Source: JAQGHB01 sp036384495 (GTDB taxonomy: Bacteria; Patescibacteriota; Saccharimonadia; Saccharimonadales; UBA4665). Taken from it: DNA of 9,065 nt. Under the pieces are notes generated by a model. That model saw only the letters and a list, made by a program, of their open reading frames with translations, ran no database searches and had not been told where the DNA came from. Position 1 is the stretch's first letter. Each line of letters starts with the position of its first letter. Both the position numbers and the translations under genes were made by a program. The DNA is taken from positions 1-9,065 of the forward strand of contig DASVMD010000020.1 of NCBI GenBank assembly GCA_036384495.1. Reading direction: 5' to 3'. Positions 1 to 6,460 of the stretch are shown one piece after another.

Positions 1-2
1 TG

Positions 3-137
3 GACATCGTGCAGGAAGTCTGTCCATTATTCCGAAAGAGCAATGCCACGCTTACGTGGGTGCGCGGCCATAATAATGACCCGGGAAATGAGCTGGCTGA
101 CCACTGGGCAAATGAAGCGCGTAAACGATATTGCTAA
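3..137 (+). CDS. RNase HI-type ribonuclease, C-terminal end (partial)
   Basis: Only the last 44 codons are inside the window; the gene enters from the left edge in frame 3 and stops at TAA 135-137. The visible protein contains WVRGHNNDPGNELAD, which matches the C-terminal active-site region of RNase HI. There a histidine (E. coli H124) is followed ten residues later by the last catalytic aspartate (D134), and the same H-to-D spacing is present here. The family cleaves the RNA strand of RNA:DNA hybrids, using two metal ions, to remove primers and R-loops. The remaining catalytic residues lie outside the window, so activity cannot be judged. The stop codon overlaps the -35 box of the next gene's promoter. 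A different RNase H-fold protein is possible but the local motif fits RNase HI well. Confidence 0.85.
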   Translation, partial: DIVQEVCPLFRKSNATLTWVRGHNNDPGNELADHWANEARKRYC

Positions 138-159
138 TCAACTAAAAACATGTTAATAT
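131..159 (+). promoter_or_regulatory. Extended -10 promoter for the gene at 166 (leaderless)
   Basis: A -35 box TTGCTA (131-136) is followed by a 17-nt spacer and a -10 box TAATAT (154-159) that is preceded by TGT, an extended -10. Only six bases separate the -10 box from the ATG at 166, so the predicted transcription start falls on or next to the start codon. The -35 box overlaps the stop of the RNase H gene. Confidence 0.6.
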
Positions 160-165
160 AACATA

Positions 166-972
166 ATGTTCTATGTCGGAAACATTGGAAGCGAAGAGCA
201 GCGCTCACGACGCACGATTGCGCCTCCAAATGATATTTATATAGGAGGCTACACTCCCGACACCTTGAATCTAGAAGTGGCAGGAGAGTTTATTCATACT
301 GCAGGGCGTATTATTGACAAGCTTGTTGTGTGTGACGAAAAAGGAAGGCCAAAAACAAAAAACAACGTACCCTATGAGAATATAAGCGACGTGCATGTTC
401 GGCGTGTCACGCACGGTACAAAAAATGATGATGGCGGAAGATTAGCGTATGATTTTGAAGACGACGTCCGGTTTAACTTCACTAGTCCTGGTACGGGAGC
501 GCCATACAGAAAAATGATTATTAACTCTCTACGAATTGGTAGTTCATCAGGTCGTAGAAAGCCCCTGACCACTAAACTTACATTTTATGAAATGCAGCGC
601 TCGCCACAACCTGACGCAGTCTTTTCGGCCGGTCATGCGGGCGGCAAAGTTGGCTGGCACCTATGGACTCCAAGTGATGACCCAGAAGGCGTAACTATAC
701 CGTTCCTCGGGAAAGACGCTGTACGTACATTTGAAGAAGTTGAAGCGCAGCGCCCAGGTGTGGTCGGTAAGATAGTCGATACGCTGCGTATGGCTGAAAC
801 GGTCAGTGAAGACCAAGCACTTCGGAAATTTGAAGGCTCTGATACATTTTTGAGCATGGGGGTTGAACTTAGCCCTTCAAGGCATGACCCCTATGATGTT
901 TCTTCTCCGCTGGTTGTGGAATTATGGCGTAGATTTAGAGCCTACCATACTATACCCGCCAGAAAATTTTAG
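166..972 (+). CDS. Hypothetical protein, 268 aa, soluble
   Basis: I do not recognise this protein. It has no signal peptide, no membrane segment, one cysteine and no nucleotide-binding or metal-binding motif that I can name. The middle (about residues 25-145) alternates short hydrophobic stretches with charged and glycine/asparagine turns, which suggests a beta-rich fold. The last hundred residues look more helical. The N-terminal start is supported by the promoter at 131-159, whose -10 box ends six bases before this ATG; no Shine-Dalgarno sequence is present. Codon use by eye is more A/T-rich than in the genes from 1013 onward, which may point to a different history. It sits between an RNase HI gene and a DUF4868-like gene but has its own promoter, so shared function should not be assumed. 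Confidence 0.8.
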   Translation: MFYVGNIGSEEQRSRRTIAPPNDIYIGGYTPDTLNLEVAGEFIHTAGRIIDKLVVCDEKGRPKTKNNVPYENISDVHVRRVTHGTKNDDGGRLAYDFEDDVRFNFTSPGTGAPYRKMIINSLRIGSSSGRRKPLTTKLTFYEMQRSPQPDAVFSAGHAGGKVGWHLWTPSDDPEGVTIPFLGKDAVRTFEEVEAQRPGVVGKIVDTLRMAETVSEDQALRKFEGSDTFLSMGVELSPSRHDPYDVSSPLVVELWRRFRAYHTIPARKF

Positions 973-1004
973 ATTTTACAGCAGTTTTTTGAGACCTAGT
1001 CTTG

Positions 1005-1010
1005 TAGAAT
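1005..1010 (+). promoter_or_regulatory. Possible -10 box upstream of the DUF4868-like gene
   Basis: TAGAAT lies just before the start codons at 1013 and 1019. No good -35 box is seen at 16-18 nt spacing and the extended TGn element is absent, so this is weak. If it is used, transcription would begin near 1016-1018 and the in-frame ATG at 1019 would be the natural leaderless start. Confidence 0.3.
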
Positions 1011-1012
1011 AG

Positions 1013-2068
1013 ATGTCTATGGACCAAAACCCCAACACACCGCCCGAAGATATTTTAGCGCCCGAAAAGCCAGCCGAGTACGTCGAAACCGATGTCTTTG
1101 CCTGGGCCAACAATCTGGTGCAGTTCAAGGACGAGCTCAAAATTGAGCTGTTTTTAGTAAACAAAAACTATGTCGTTTACCGCACCAATATGGACAAACA
1201 GCTCGACAAACAGCTGGAACCGATCTTTATCGACGAAATGCTGGAATACGTGCTGGAGGGCGCCGCCGAAGGCCTGATTGTGCGCGGCTTTGAAGAGGCC
1301 GAGGCCGAAGAAAAGGTCTTGCAACGAACCTTGCTCAGCAATGTCGATAAACTTAAGGAAACCTTAAATTGGGTCAATCATCAGGAGCACGAAATCGAGC
1401 TGTTCGTGGAAGAAGAGCACGATTTTAAGCGCATCAAAGGCGTGATGGCCCAGGTGTCGCACCCGCAGATGGACAAGAAATTTTACGTGTTTAAGGTATT
1501 GCCGCAGTCGCAGGTCATGAAAGGCAAGCAGGGCTGGATGGTCCGCGGCGGCAAGTTCGTGCCGTTCGACGCTGATGCCGCGGTACGTATCCCGACTGAG
1601 CCGCAGCTGCTGCTTCTGGATCAAGATTTATACGTGTTTAACCAGACAAAACTTAAACAATTCTTTGGCTATGATGCCAAAGAAGCCTACATTGCCCAGC
1701 AAAAAGTGGCCGAAATTGAGGCTAATTTTAAGCTCAGTTTCGACGAGGGCTTATCGCTGCAGTCACTGGTAAAAGGCAAGCCCAGTATCATTAAAAAGTT
1801 GCAAAAAATCAATCCCTACGGTGTTAAACAAGAAGAAATGATGAACCACGCCGAGGAAATGGGCATTGATCTTATGGAGGACGGCAGCGGCTCAATCATC
1901 ATTATGGACGACAAAGATCTGACCAAATTCGTGAACCTGTTAAACGACGATTACATTGAGTCGCCGCTCACCGGTCAGCGCTACGAAATTCAGAAAAAAC
2001 GGCTGCTCAAGCTGAGCGAGCAAGAAGCTGAAAACGTCATGCTCCGCGAAGCCGCCGGCACATCGTAA
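1013..2068 (+). CDS. DUF4868 / KwaB-like protein
   Basis: This 351-aa protein resembles the DUF4868 family, whose best-known member is KwaB of the Kiwa anti-phage system. The resemblance is in the pattern LLLLDQDLYVFNQTKLKQFF (residues 199-218) and in a C-terminal NDDYIESPLTGQRYE segment (311-325) followed by a lysine-rich stretch, typical of how this family ends. These are recognised from memory of the family, not from a search. The N-terminal half (residues 25-140) is rich in acidic residues and helices, and no membrane segment is seen. In Kiwa, KwaA is a small multi-span membrane protein and KwaB acts with it; no such partner gene is in this window. The start at 1013 has no Shine-Dalgarno site; ATG 1019, two codons later, is an equally good choice. 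The helicase follows 42 bases after the stop but has its own promoter. Confidence 0.65.
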   Translation: MSMDQNPNTPPEDILAPEKPAEYVETDVFAWANNLVQFKDELKIELFLVNKNYVVYRTNMDKQLDKQLEPIFIDEMLEYVLEGAAEGLIVRGFEEAEAEEKVLQRTLLSNVDKLKETLNWVNHQEHEIELFVEEEHDFKRIKGVMAQVSHPQMDKKFYVFKVLPQSQVMKGKQGWMVRGGKFVPFDADAAVRIPTEPQLLLLDQDLYVFNQTKLKQFFGYDAKEAYIAQQKVAEIEANFKLSFDEGLSLQSLVKGKPSIIKKLQKINPYGVKQEEMMNHAEEMGIDLMEDGSGSIIIMDDKDLTKFVNLLNDDYIESPLTGQRYEIQKKRLLKLSEQEAENVMLREAAGTS

Positions 2069-2070
2069 TC

Positions 2071-2085
2071 TTTTGGCGCCCCGCG
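2071..2085 (+). repeat. Copy 1 of a 15-nt promoter-region repeat
   Basis: TTTTGGCGCCCCGCG matches 14 of 15 bases of the copy at 3666-3680. Both copies lie just after a stop codon and upstream of a gene, and both contain a plausible -35 box at their left end. Confidence 0.5.
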
Positions 2086-2102
2086 GCACAAGGTGCTACA
2101 AT
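2073..2102 (+). promoter_or_regulatory. Extended -10 promoter for the helicase gene (leaderless)
   Basis: The -10 box TACAAT (2097-2102) is preceded by TGC (2094-2096), an extended -10 element. A weak -35 box TTGGCG (2073-2078) sits 18 nt upstream. Eight bases separate the -10 box from ATG 2111, so the transcript should begin at or one to two bases before that codon. The in-frame GTG at 2093 overlaps the promoter element and would not be transcribed from it, which favours 2111 as the start. Confidence 0.6.
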
Positions 2103-2110
2103 CGGAGTTC

Positions 2111-3640
2111 ATGCGACAGAGACAAGCATTAACGATTATGATGGGTGGCGCCAATGTGTTCCTCACCGGTGCGCCAGGGGCGGGCAAGACCTATGTGCTG
2201 GGCCAGTTTATTGCGCGAGCGCAGCGAGCCGGTAAAAAGGTTGCTGTCACGGCCAGCACTGGTATTGCTGCCAGCCACCTCAACGGCACCACTATTCATG
2301 CCTGGTCGGGGCTGGGCATTTTGGACCACTTATCTTCAGAGGATCTCAAGCGGCTCGGCAGCAACGAACGGCTTATAAAACGCTACAATTCCACGGATAT
2401 TTTAGTGATCGACGAGGTGTCTATGCTGCACGGCGCCAGGCTCGATATGATCAACGAAGTAGCCAAAGTGCTGCGTGGCAACGATCAGCCGTTTGGCGGT
2501 TTGCAGGTAATTTTAGTAGGGGATTTGTTCCAGTTGCCACCAGTCAGTCGCGGCACGCGGCAACTCGATTTTGTGCACTTGTCACACGCCTGGGCGGAGC
2601 TGAATCCACGAATTTGTTATATAACCGAGCAACATCGTCAAGCTGGCAATGACAATCTGCTAAGCCTACTCGAAGCCATGCGCAGCGGTGACGTCGACGA
2701 ATCGTATAACGAGCTGCTGCAGGAACGCCTCCAGCAAAAACCATCCGAAGGCATGGTGCTAACGCGATTGTTTGCCCACAACCTGGATGTTGACTCCATA
2801 AATAAGCAGCACCTCGGCGCGCTCCCCGGCGACCGATATATTTTTACCATGGAAACTAAAGGCAGCAAGGCCAAAATTGAACAGCTAGCCAAGGGTTTGC
2901 TGGCGCCCGAAGAGCTGGAGCTTCGCGAGGGTGCCGAAGTCATGTTTGTGGCCAATAATTTCGCCGAAGGGTTTGTGAATGGAAGTCGGGGCAGGGTGGT
3001 GCGCTTTGATGGCGAGCGACCGGTGGTGCGCTTGCTGAGCGGCAAATTAATCACTGTGGAGCCGCATAGCTGGAGCCTCAACGAAGACGGCCGCATCCGC
3101 GCTGAAATTAGCCAGTTACCGCTGCGTTTGGCCTGGGCAATCACGATTCATAAGAGTCAGGGTATGAGCCTGGACGCCGCTCAAATCGACCTCAGCCGTG
3201 CCTTTACGCCTGGCATGGGTTACGTGGCTCTGAGTCGCGTGCGCAGCCTCGACGGGCTGTACCTGCGTGGCATCAACAGCATGGCGCTGGCCATGCATCC
3301 GCAGATTCATGATCTTGATTCCGAGCTGCGCCAGGCTTCGGCACTACTCAGCAATACCACCGAAGATATTGCCGACGAAGTCATTACTGAAGCCGCGCCC
3401 GAGACCGCGCTCAATATTGACGATGCGCTGCTATCTAAGCTCAAGGCCTGGCGCTTCCAACGCGCTCAAGCTGACGCCAAACCGGCCTATATTATCGCCC
3501 ACGACGCCACGCTGAACGCCGTCGCGGCCGCCAAGCCCACCACTTCACAGCAACTTTTAGCGCTGCCCGGCTTCGGCACCAAAAAGGTCGAAACCTACGG
3601 CCCAGACATTTTGGCTGTCGTTACCAAGCATCTTTCTTAA
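2111..3640 (+). CDS. PIF1-like superfamily 1 DNA helicase with HRDC domain
   Basis: The 509-aa protein has the ordered motifs of a PIF1/RecD-like SF1B helicase. These are Walker A GAPGAGKT (20-27), motif Ia TASTGIAAS (47-55), Walker B DEVSM (101-105), motif III GDLFQLPP (137-144), HKSQG (347-351) and the arginine-finger motif YVALSRVRS (371-379). Residues from about 438 to the end form an HRDC domain, ending in a helix-hairpin-like LPGFGTKKVETYG. Such enzymes unwind DNA 5'-3' using ATP; PIF1 members act on R-loops, stalled forks and G-quadruplexes, and HRDC domains help bind nucleic acid. All key ATPase residues are intact. I chose ATG 2111 over GTG 2093 because the earlier codon lies within the -10 promoter. 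The preceding RNase HI fragment is another RNA:DNA-hybrid enzyme, but a link is only suggestive. Confidence 0.92.
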   Translation: MRQRQALTIMMGGANVFLTGAPGAGKTYVLGQFIARAQRAGKKVAVTASTGIAASHLNGTTIHAWSGLGILDHLSSEDLKRLGSNERLIKRYNSTDILVIDEVSMLHGARLDMINEVAKVLRGNDQPFGGLQVILVGDLFQLPPVSRGTRQLDFVHLSHAWAELNPRICYITEQHRQAGNDNLLSLLEAMRSGDVDESYNELLQERLQQKPSEGMVLTRLFAHNLDVDSINKQHLGALPGDRYIFTMETKGSKAKIEQLAKGLLAPEELELREGAEVMFVANNFAEGFVNGSRGRVVRFDGERPVVRLLSGKLITVEPHSWSLNEDGRIRAEISQLPLRLAWAITIHKSQGMSLDAAQIDLSRAFTPGMGYVALSRVRSLDGLYLRGINSMALAMHPQIHDLDSELRQASALLSNTTEDIADEVITEAAPETALNIDDALLSKLKAWRFQRAQADAKPAYIIAHDATLNAVAAAKPTTSQQLLALPGFGTKKVETYGPDILAVVTKHLS

Positions 3641-3665
3641 ACGCTCCTTAAATTTCGCCACAAAC

Positions 3666-3680
3666 TTTTGACGCCCCGCG
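3666..3680 (+). repeat. Copy 2 of a 15-nt promoter-region repeat
   Basis: TTTTGACGCCCCGCG differs from the copy at 2071-2085 at one position, and that change improves the -35 box from TTGGCG to TTGACG. An 11-nt partial match, TTTTGACGCCC, also occurs inside the NYN gene at 4885-4895, where it is probably chance. Confidence 0.5.
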
Positions 3681-3696
3681 CTGCCTAGGGCACCAT
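3668..3696 (+). promoter_or_regulatory. Possible promoter of the TasA-like gene
   Basis: TTGACG (3668-3673) is a good -35 box. At 17-nt spacing the -10 position holds CACCAT (3691-3696), which is poor. Transcription from it would start near 3703 and give a leader of about 20 nt holding the Shine-Dalgarno site at 3712. Confidence 0.3.
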
Positions 3697-3711
3697 GGAC
3701 TCACTAAGTTC

Positions 3712-3717
3712 AGGAGG
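3712..3717 (+). promoter_or_regulatory. Strong Shine-Dalgarno site deciding the start at 3723
   Basis: AGGAGG is followed by five bases and ATG 3723. The in-frame GTG at 3717 overlaps this site, so 3723 is the real start. It is one of the strongest ribosome binding sites in the window. Confidence 0.85.
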
Positions 3718-3722
3718 TGTCC

Positions 3723-4304
3723 ATGCGACGTATCAAAAAACCAAAGTTCAGTGTTCGGGCTATCAGCACGAGCGTGGTGGCCATTGCGCTCATTGCCGGC
3801 GTAACCTTTGCGGCGTTGCAGAGCAGAGCGGCCACCATAACTGGTACATCCATCCAAACCGCCAATGCCGGCTTGCAAATCAGTAGTGACGGCCAAAAAT
3901 ACTCCGATACCATGAATGGCTTTACCTTCGATCATCTCGTGCCAGGCAGTAGCACACCGACGCACACGGGCAGTTTTTATCTCCGCAATACCGGTGAGAC
4001 CAAGTTGGCACTCCAATTAGCAGTAGCTTCCGTCCCCACGAATCCCGATCACGTGGATCTCAGTAAGGTTAGAATTACTATTACTAACACGACAAATTCC
4101 AGCGATACGCAAGTCATTAGTTTGCAGTCATTACTTGATGGCAGCCAGCAAGGAGGTATGAGTCTAAGCTCGCTGGCTACTCTTACTTCTGGAGTTAGTC
4201 AGCAGTATGTTATGTCAGCCGCTGTTGATGTCGACGCCGTTAACGGGCAAAGTGCAACTATTGGCAATATTGACCTGGCCTTCACGGGCGTAGCGCAATC
4301 ATGA
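3723..4304 (+). CDS. Secreted TasA/camelysin-like protein with SipW-type signal peptide
   Basis: The 193-aa protein starts with a basic segment (MRRIKKPKFSVR) and a hydrophobic stretch at about residues 15-32, then a sequence ending in TANAGLQIS (46-54). This layout resembles the SipW-cognate signal region of TasA, CotN and camelysin proteins, where the signal is followed by a threonine/asparagine-rich segment and AGxLxL. A second family-like segment follows at about 72-105 (LVPG, a Ser/Thr-rich linker, then LRNTGETKLALQL), resembling the strand after the LKPGD motif. The rest is Ser/Thr/Asn-rich, beta-type and free of cysteine, as expected for an exported surface or fibre-forming protein. 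In Bacilli these proteins build matrix fibres after SipW cleavage; the role here is inferred. No sipW-like peptidase gene is in the window. It is preceded by a strong Shine-Dalgarno site and appears to be transcribed alone. Confidence 0.75.
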   Translation: MRRIKKPKFSVRAISTSVVAIALIAGVTFAALQSRAATITGTSIQTANAGLQISSDGQKYSDTMNGFTFDHLVPGSSTPTHTGSFYLRNTGETKLALQLAVASVPTNPDHVDLSKVRITITNTTNSSDTQVISLQSLLDGSQQGGMSLSSLATLTSGVSQQYVMSAAVDVDAVNGQSATIGNIDLAFTGVAQS

Positions 4305-4403
4305 CTCGCATATTGGCTGGGGTACATATTTCTGATTTTGCACAGTGCCAGGCCTGCTGGCCCCACGGCATCCTGCCAGACGCTACGCGCTGCCGCTCAG
4401 AAG

Positions 4404-4412
4404 TGGTAGACT
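4404..4412 (+). promoter_or_regulatory. Extended -10 promoter for the NYN gene (leaderless)
   Basis: TGG TAGACT is an extended -10 element (hexamer 4407-4412). Six bases later comes ATG 4419, placing the predicted transcription start at the A of the start codon. No convincing -35 box is seen, and no Shine-Dalgarno site is properly spaced. Confidence 0.45.
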
Positions 4413-4418
4413 GGAGAC

Positions 4419-4997
4419 ATGAGACGACGAGCAAAAAAACCTAATACCTATGCCTTCATCGACAGCCAAAACCTCAATTTAGGAACCCAGCGCATGGGCT
4501 GGAAGCTCGATTGGCGCAAATTCCGCCACTACCTCGAAGACAACTACGGTGTCACCCAAGCGTACATGTTTATCGGCTATATGAGTGAAAATGAAGCTCT
4601 CTACGAATACATGCACGAACTCGGGTTTCTTGTGGTACTCAAGCCCACCGTTGATGTTACCTCCAGCTACGACGGCGCCGAAAAGGGCGACCAACCAGCC
4701 AAGTCCAAGCCCAAAGAGGGCGACGAAAAAGAAAAACCAATCATTAAGGGCAATGTCGACGCCGAGCTAGTGCTGTACGCCATGAAAGAGCTGCCAAACT
4801 ACACCCAAGCAATCATCGTATCCGGCGACGGCGACTTCTTCAGCCTCGCCGAATACCTCGAAGAGCAGGGCAAATTGGCCAATATTTTGACGCCCAACTG
4901 GCAATATTCCAGCCTACTCAAGCCGTTCGAGTCCAAAATTGTCCGTTTGGACCAGCTTCGCCGCCAACTCAGCTACCACGACCGCAAGAAAAAATAA
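4419..4997 (+). CDS. NYN-domain (PIN-like, LabA/DUF88 type) ribonuclease-like protein
   Basis: The 192-aa protein has the NYN fold pattern. A first strand ends in AFIDSQN (residues 12-18, acidic D15 and polar N18), GNVD (111-114) holds a central aspartate, and IIVSGDGDF (132-140) holds D137 and D139. These acidic residues form the metal site in PIN/NYN nucleases, which cut single-stranded RNA, and all are present. A charged insertion at about 84-108 (Lys, Glu, Asp, Gly and Pro rich) separates the second and third conserved segments and is probably a flexible loop. The C-terminus is basic (RKKK), consistent with nucleic-acid binding. The start is supported by an extended -10 element six bases upstream. 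The next gene begins 14 bases after the stop with its own Shine-Dalgarno site, so the two are probably co-transcribed. The RNA target cannot be told from sequence. Confidence 0.88.
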   Translation: MRRRAKKPNTYAFIDSQNLNLGTQRMGWKLDWRKFRHYLEDNYGVTQAYMFIGYMSENEALYEYMHELGFLVVLKPTVDVTSSYDGAEKGDQPAKSKPKEGDEKEKPIIKGNVDAELVLYAMKELPNYTQAIIVSGDGDFFSLAEYLEEQGKLANILTPNWQYSSLLKPFESKIVRLDQLRRQLSYHDRKKK

Positions 4998-5001
4998 GAG
5001 G

Positions 5002-5006
5002 GGAGG
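5002..5006 (+). promoter_or_regulatory. Shine-Dalgarno site for the flavodoxin-like gene
   Basis: GGAGG lies in the 14-base gap after the NYN gene, five bases before ATG 5012. It allows independent initiation on a shared mRNA. Confidence 0.75.
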
Positions 5007-5011
5007 GCACT

Positions 5012-5752
5012 ATGGCAGATAAAGATTGGGACTTTACAGGGCTCAAAGCCGTATTTTTTAACGGCACGCTCACCAAATCGCCAGAGCCGAGTCACACCGA
5101 CCGGCTGATCAACATTAGTAACGAGCTCATGCAAAAACACGGCGTTAAAACAGAGGTGATTCGCACTATTGACCATCCGGATATCGCCACTGGCGTATGG
5201 CCCGACATGCGCGAGCACGGTTGGGACAAAGACGAGTGGCCCGAACTGTTCAAAAAAATCATGGACGCCGACATCTTGGTGTTAGCCGGCCCGATTTGGC
5301 TGGGCGACAACAGTTCACAAACCAAAAAAGTCATCGAGCGCCTCTACGCCTGCAGCAGCATTCTCAATGAGCAAGGGCAGTACGCTTTTTATGGCAAAGT
5401 GGGCGGTTGCCTGATTACTGGCAATGAAGACGGCGTCAAACACTGTGCCCAAAACGTGCTTTATAGCTTGCAGCATCTTGGCTACACCATTCCGCCGCAA
5501 GCCGATGCTGGCTGGATCGGCGAAATCGGGCCTGGCCCCAGTTACGGCGATGACCAAGACGACCAAAAAGACGGTCCCAAAATCGGCTTCGACAACGATT
5601 TTACCAATCGCAACACCACCTTCATGACCTGGAACCTTATGCACCTGGCAAAAATGCTCAAAGACAACGATGGCATCCCCGCCTACGGCAACCAGCGCTC
5701 CAAGTGGGACGCCGGCGCCCGCTTCGATTTCGACAACCCCGAATACCGCTAA
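5012..5752 (+). CDS. Flavodoxin-fold NAD(P)H-dependent FMN reductase-like protein
   Basis: The 246-aa protein matches the flavodoxin-like / NADPH-dependent FMN reductase superfamily. The first strand VFFNGTL leads into an FMN phosphate loop containing SHTDRL (residues 27-32). The second flavin-contacting loop is LVLAGPIWLGDNSS (89-102), and the third is GGCLITGNEDG (131-141) before the helix starting CAQNVL. Members bind FMN and reduce flavin, quinones or nitro compounds with NAD(P)H. It is longer than a plain flavodoxin; the tail from about 170 to the end is Asp/Gly/Asn rich and looks like an added lid or loop. It follows the NYN gene by 14 bases and has a clear Shine-Dalgarno site at 5002-5006. 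The electron acceptor cannot be assigned. Redox roles may be shared with the aldo/keto reductase downstream, but that gene is in a separate unit. Confidence 0.88.
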   Translation: MADKDWDFTGLKAVFFNGTLTKSPEPSHTDRLINISNELMQKHGVKTEVIRTIDHPDIATGVWPDMREHGWDKDEWPELFKKIMDADILVLAGPIWLGDNSSQTKKVIERLYACSSILNEQGQYAFYGKVGGCLITGNEDGVKHCAQNVLYSLQHLGYTIPPQADAGWIGEIGPGPSYGDDQDDQKDGPKIGFDNDFTNRNTTFMTWNLMHLAKMLKDNDGIPAYGNQRSKWDAGARFDFDNPEYR

Positions 5753-5787
5753 AGTCGATTATTTTACAGCTCGCACCAGGCATTGTC

Positions 5788-5796
5788 TGCTATAGT
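5788..5796 (+). promoter_or_regulatory. Extended -10 promoter for the MBL-fold / AKR unit
   Basis: TGC TATAGT is a strong extended -10 element (hexamer 5791-5796). The TTTACA at 5763-5768 is too far (22 nt) to be a normal -35 box, so the promoter may depend on the extended -10. Transcription would start near 5803 and give a leader of about 24 nt carrying AGGAG (5810-5814), a Shine-Dalgarno site 12 nt before ATG 5827. Confidence 0.5.
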
Positions 5797-5826
5797 TGAG
5801 GCCTATAAGAGGAGATCCAAACACCG

Positions 5827-6459
5827 ATGAAAATCACTAAGTATGTCCATTCCTGCCTATTAGTTGAAACCCCCGATCGCGTAGCCATTTTTGACCCAGG
5901 TAGTATGAGCGAAGAAGCCTTCGATTTTCAGGCGCTGGCGCGTCTCGACGACATTTTCATAACCCATATGCACGGCGACCATATGAGCCCATCGTTCATT
6001 AAAAAACTGATCGACCAGTTCCCGGCAGTGCGCATCACCACCACCGAGGAAGCAGCCAAAATCCTCAACGCCGAAGGCATCAAAGCCACCACTGCGCTAC
6101 CAGCGGGCGTCGAACTTTTTGATTCCCCCCATGAAGACGTATCACCGGTATTCCCGCAACCCGAAGAAATCGGCATTCATTACCTAAATGTTTTAAGCGA
6201 CCCCGGCGATAGCCGCCAATTTCACGAAACTAAAGCAATCCTAGCTCTGCCATTAGTCGCTCCCTGGGGCGGATGGATCAAATCCTACAAAGCAGCTTTG
6301 GATGTAAGGCCTCAACACGTGCTCCCGATTCACGACTGGCATCTGAGCGATGCCGCGCGAGCCCAAACGTACGACAAGCTCGAGACCTTACTCGCGGAGC
6401 AGGGCATAACCTTCCACAAGTTGGAAACCGGCGTACCGGTGGAGATCGACGTTTCCTGA
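5827..6459 (+). CDS. Metallo-beta-lactamase-fold hydrolase (UlaG-like)
   Basis: The 210-aa protein begins like the UlaG-type branch of the metallo-beta-lactamase superfamily: an N-terminal strand with HSCLLVE (8-14), then IFDPGS (21-26). The metal-binding motif HMHGDH is present (H47, H49, D51, H52). Further candidate ligands are H102, D128 in the DPGDS segment and H169 in PIHDWH, so a two-metal site looks complete. Family members hydrolyse phosphoesters, lactones, thioesters or RNA; the substrate cannot be read here. The length is typical of a minimal MBL domain with no extra domain. A Shine-Dalgarno site (AGGAG, 5810-5814) precedes the start. The next gene starts one base after the TGA, so the two are co-transcribed and probably translationally coupled. 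The small size and the partnership with an aldo/keto reductase hint at detoxification or metabolite repair, which is inference. Confidence 0.88.
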   Translation: MKITKYVHSCLLVETPDRVAIFDPGSMSEEAFDFQALARLDDIFITHMHGDHMSPSFIKKLIDQFPAVRITTTEEAAKILNAEGIKATTALPAGVELFDSPHEDVSPVFPQPEEIGIHYLNVLSDPGDSRQFHETKAILALPLVAPWGGWIKSYKAALDVRPQHVLPIHDWHLSDAARAQTYDKLETLLAEQGITFHKLETGVPVEIDVS

Positions 6460-6460
6460 C

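Noticed and set aside
961..990. Terminator after the 166-972 gene
   Set aside because: AAAAT/ATTTT pairing is weak and all A-T, and the T run that follows is not next to the stem.
2093..2110. GTG 2093 as the start of the helicase
   Set aside because: It overlaps the extended -10 element TGCTACAAT and would not be on a transcript from that promoter.
2638..3144. Minus-strand reading frame of 168 aa
   Set aside because: It is antisense to the helicase gene, is Ser/Arg-rich in a way typical of shadow frames and has no family features.
3648..4016. Minus-strand reading frame of 122 aa
   Set aside because: It is antisense to the TasA-like gene, which has a strong Shine-Dalgarno site and a convincing signal peptide.
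4301..4444. A 47-codon reading frame whose ATGA overlaps the stop of the TasA-like gene
   Set aside because: It overlaps the promoter and first codons of the NYN gene in another frame, has no Shine-Dalgarno site and no recognisable features.
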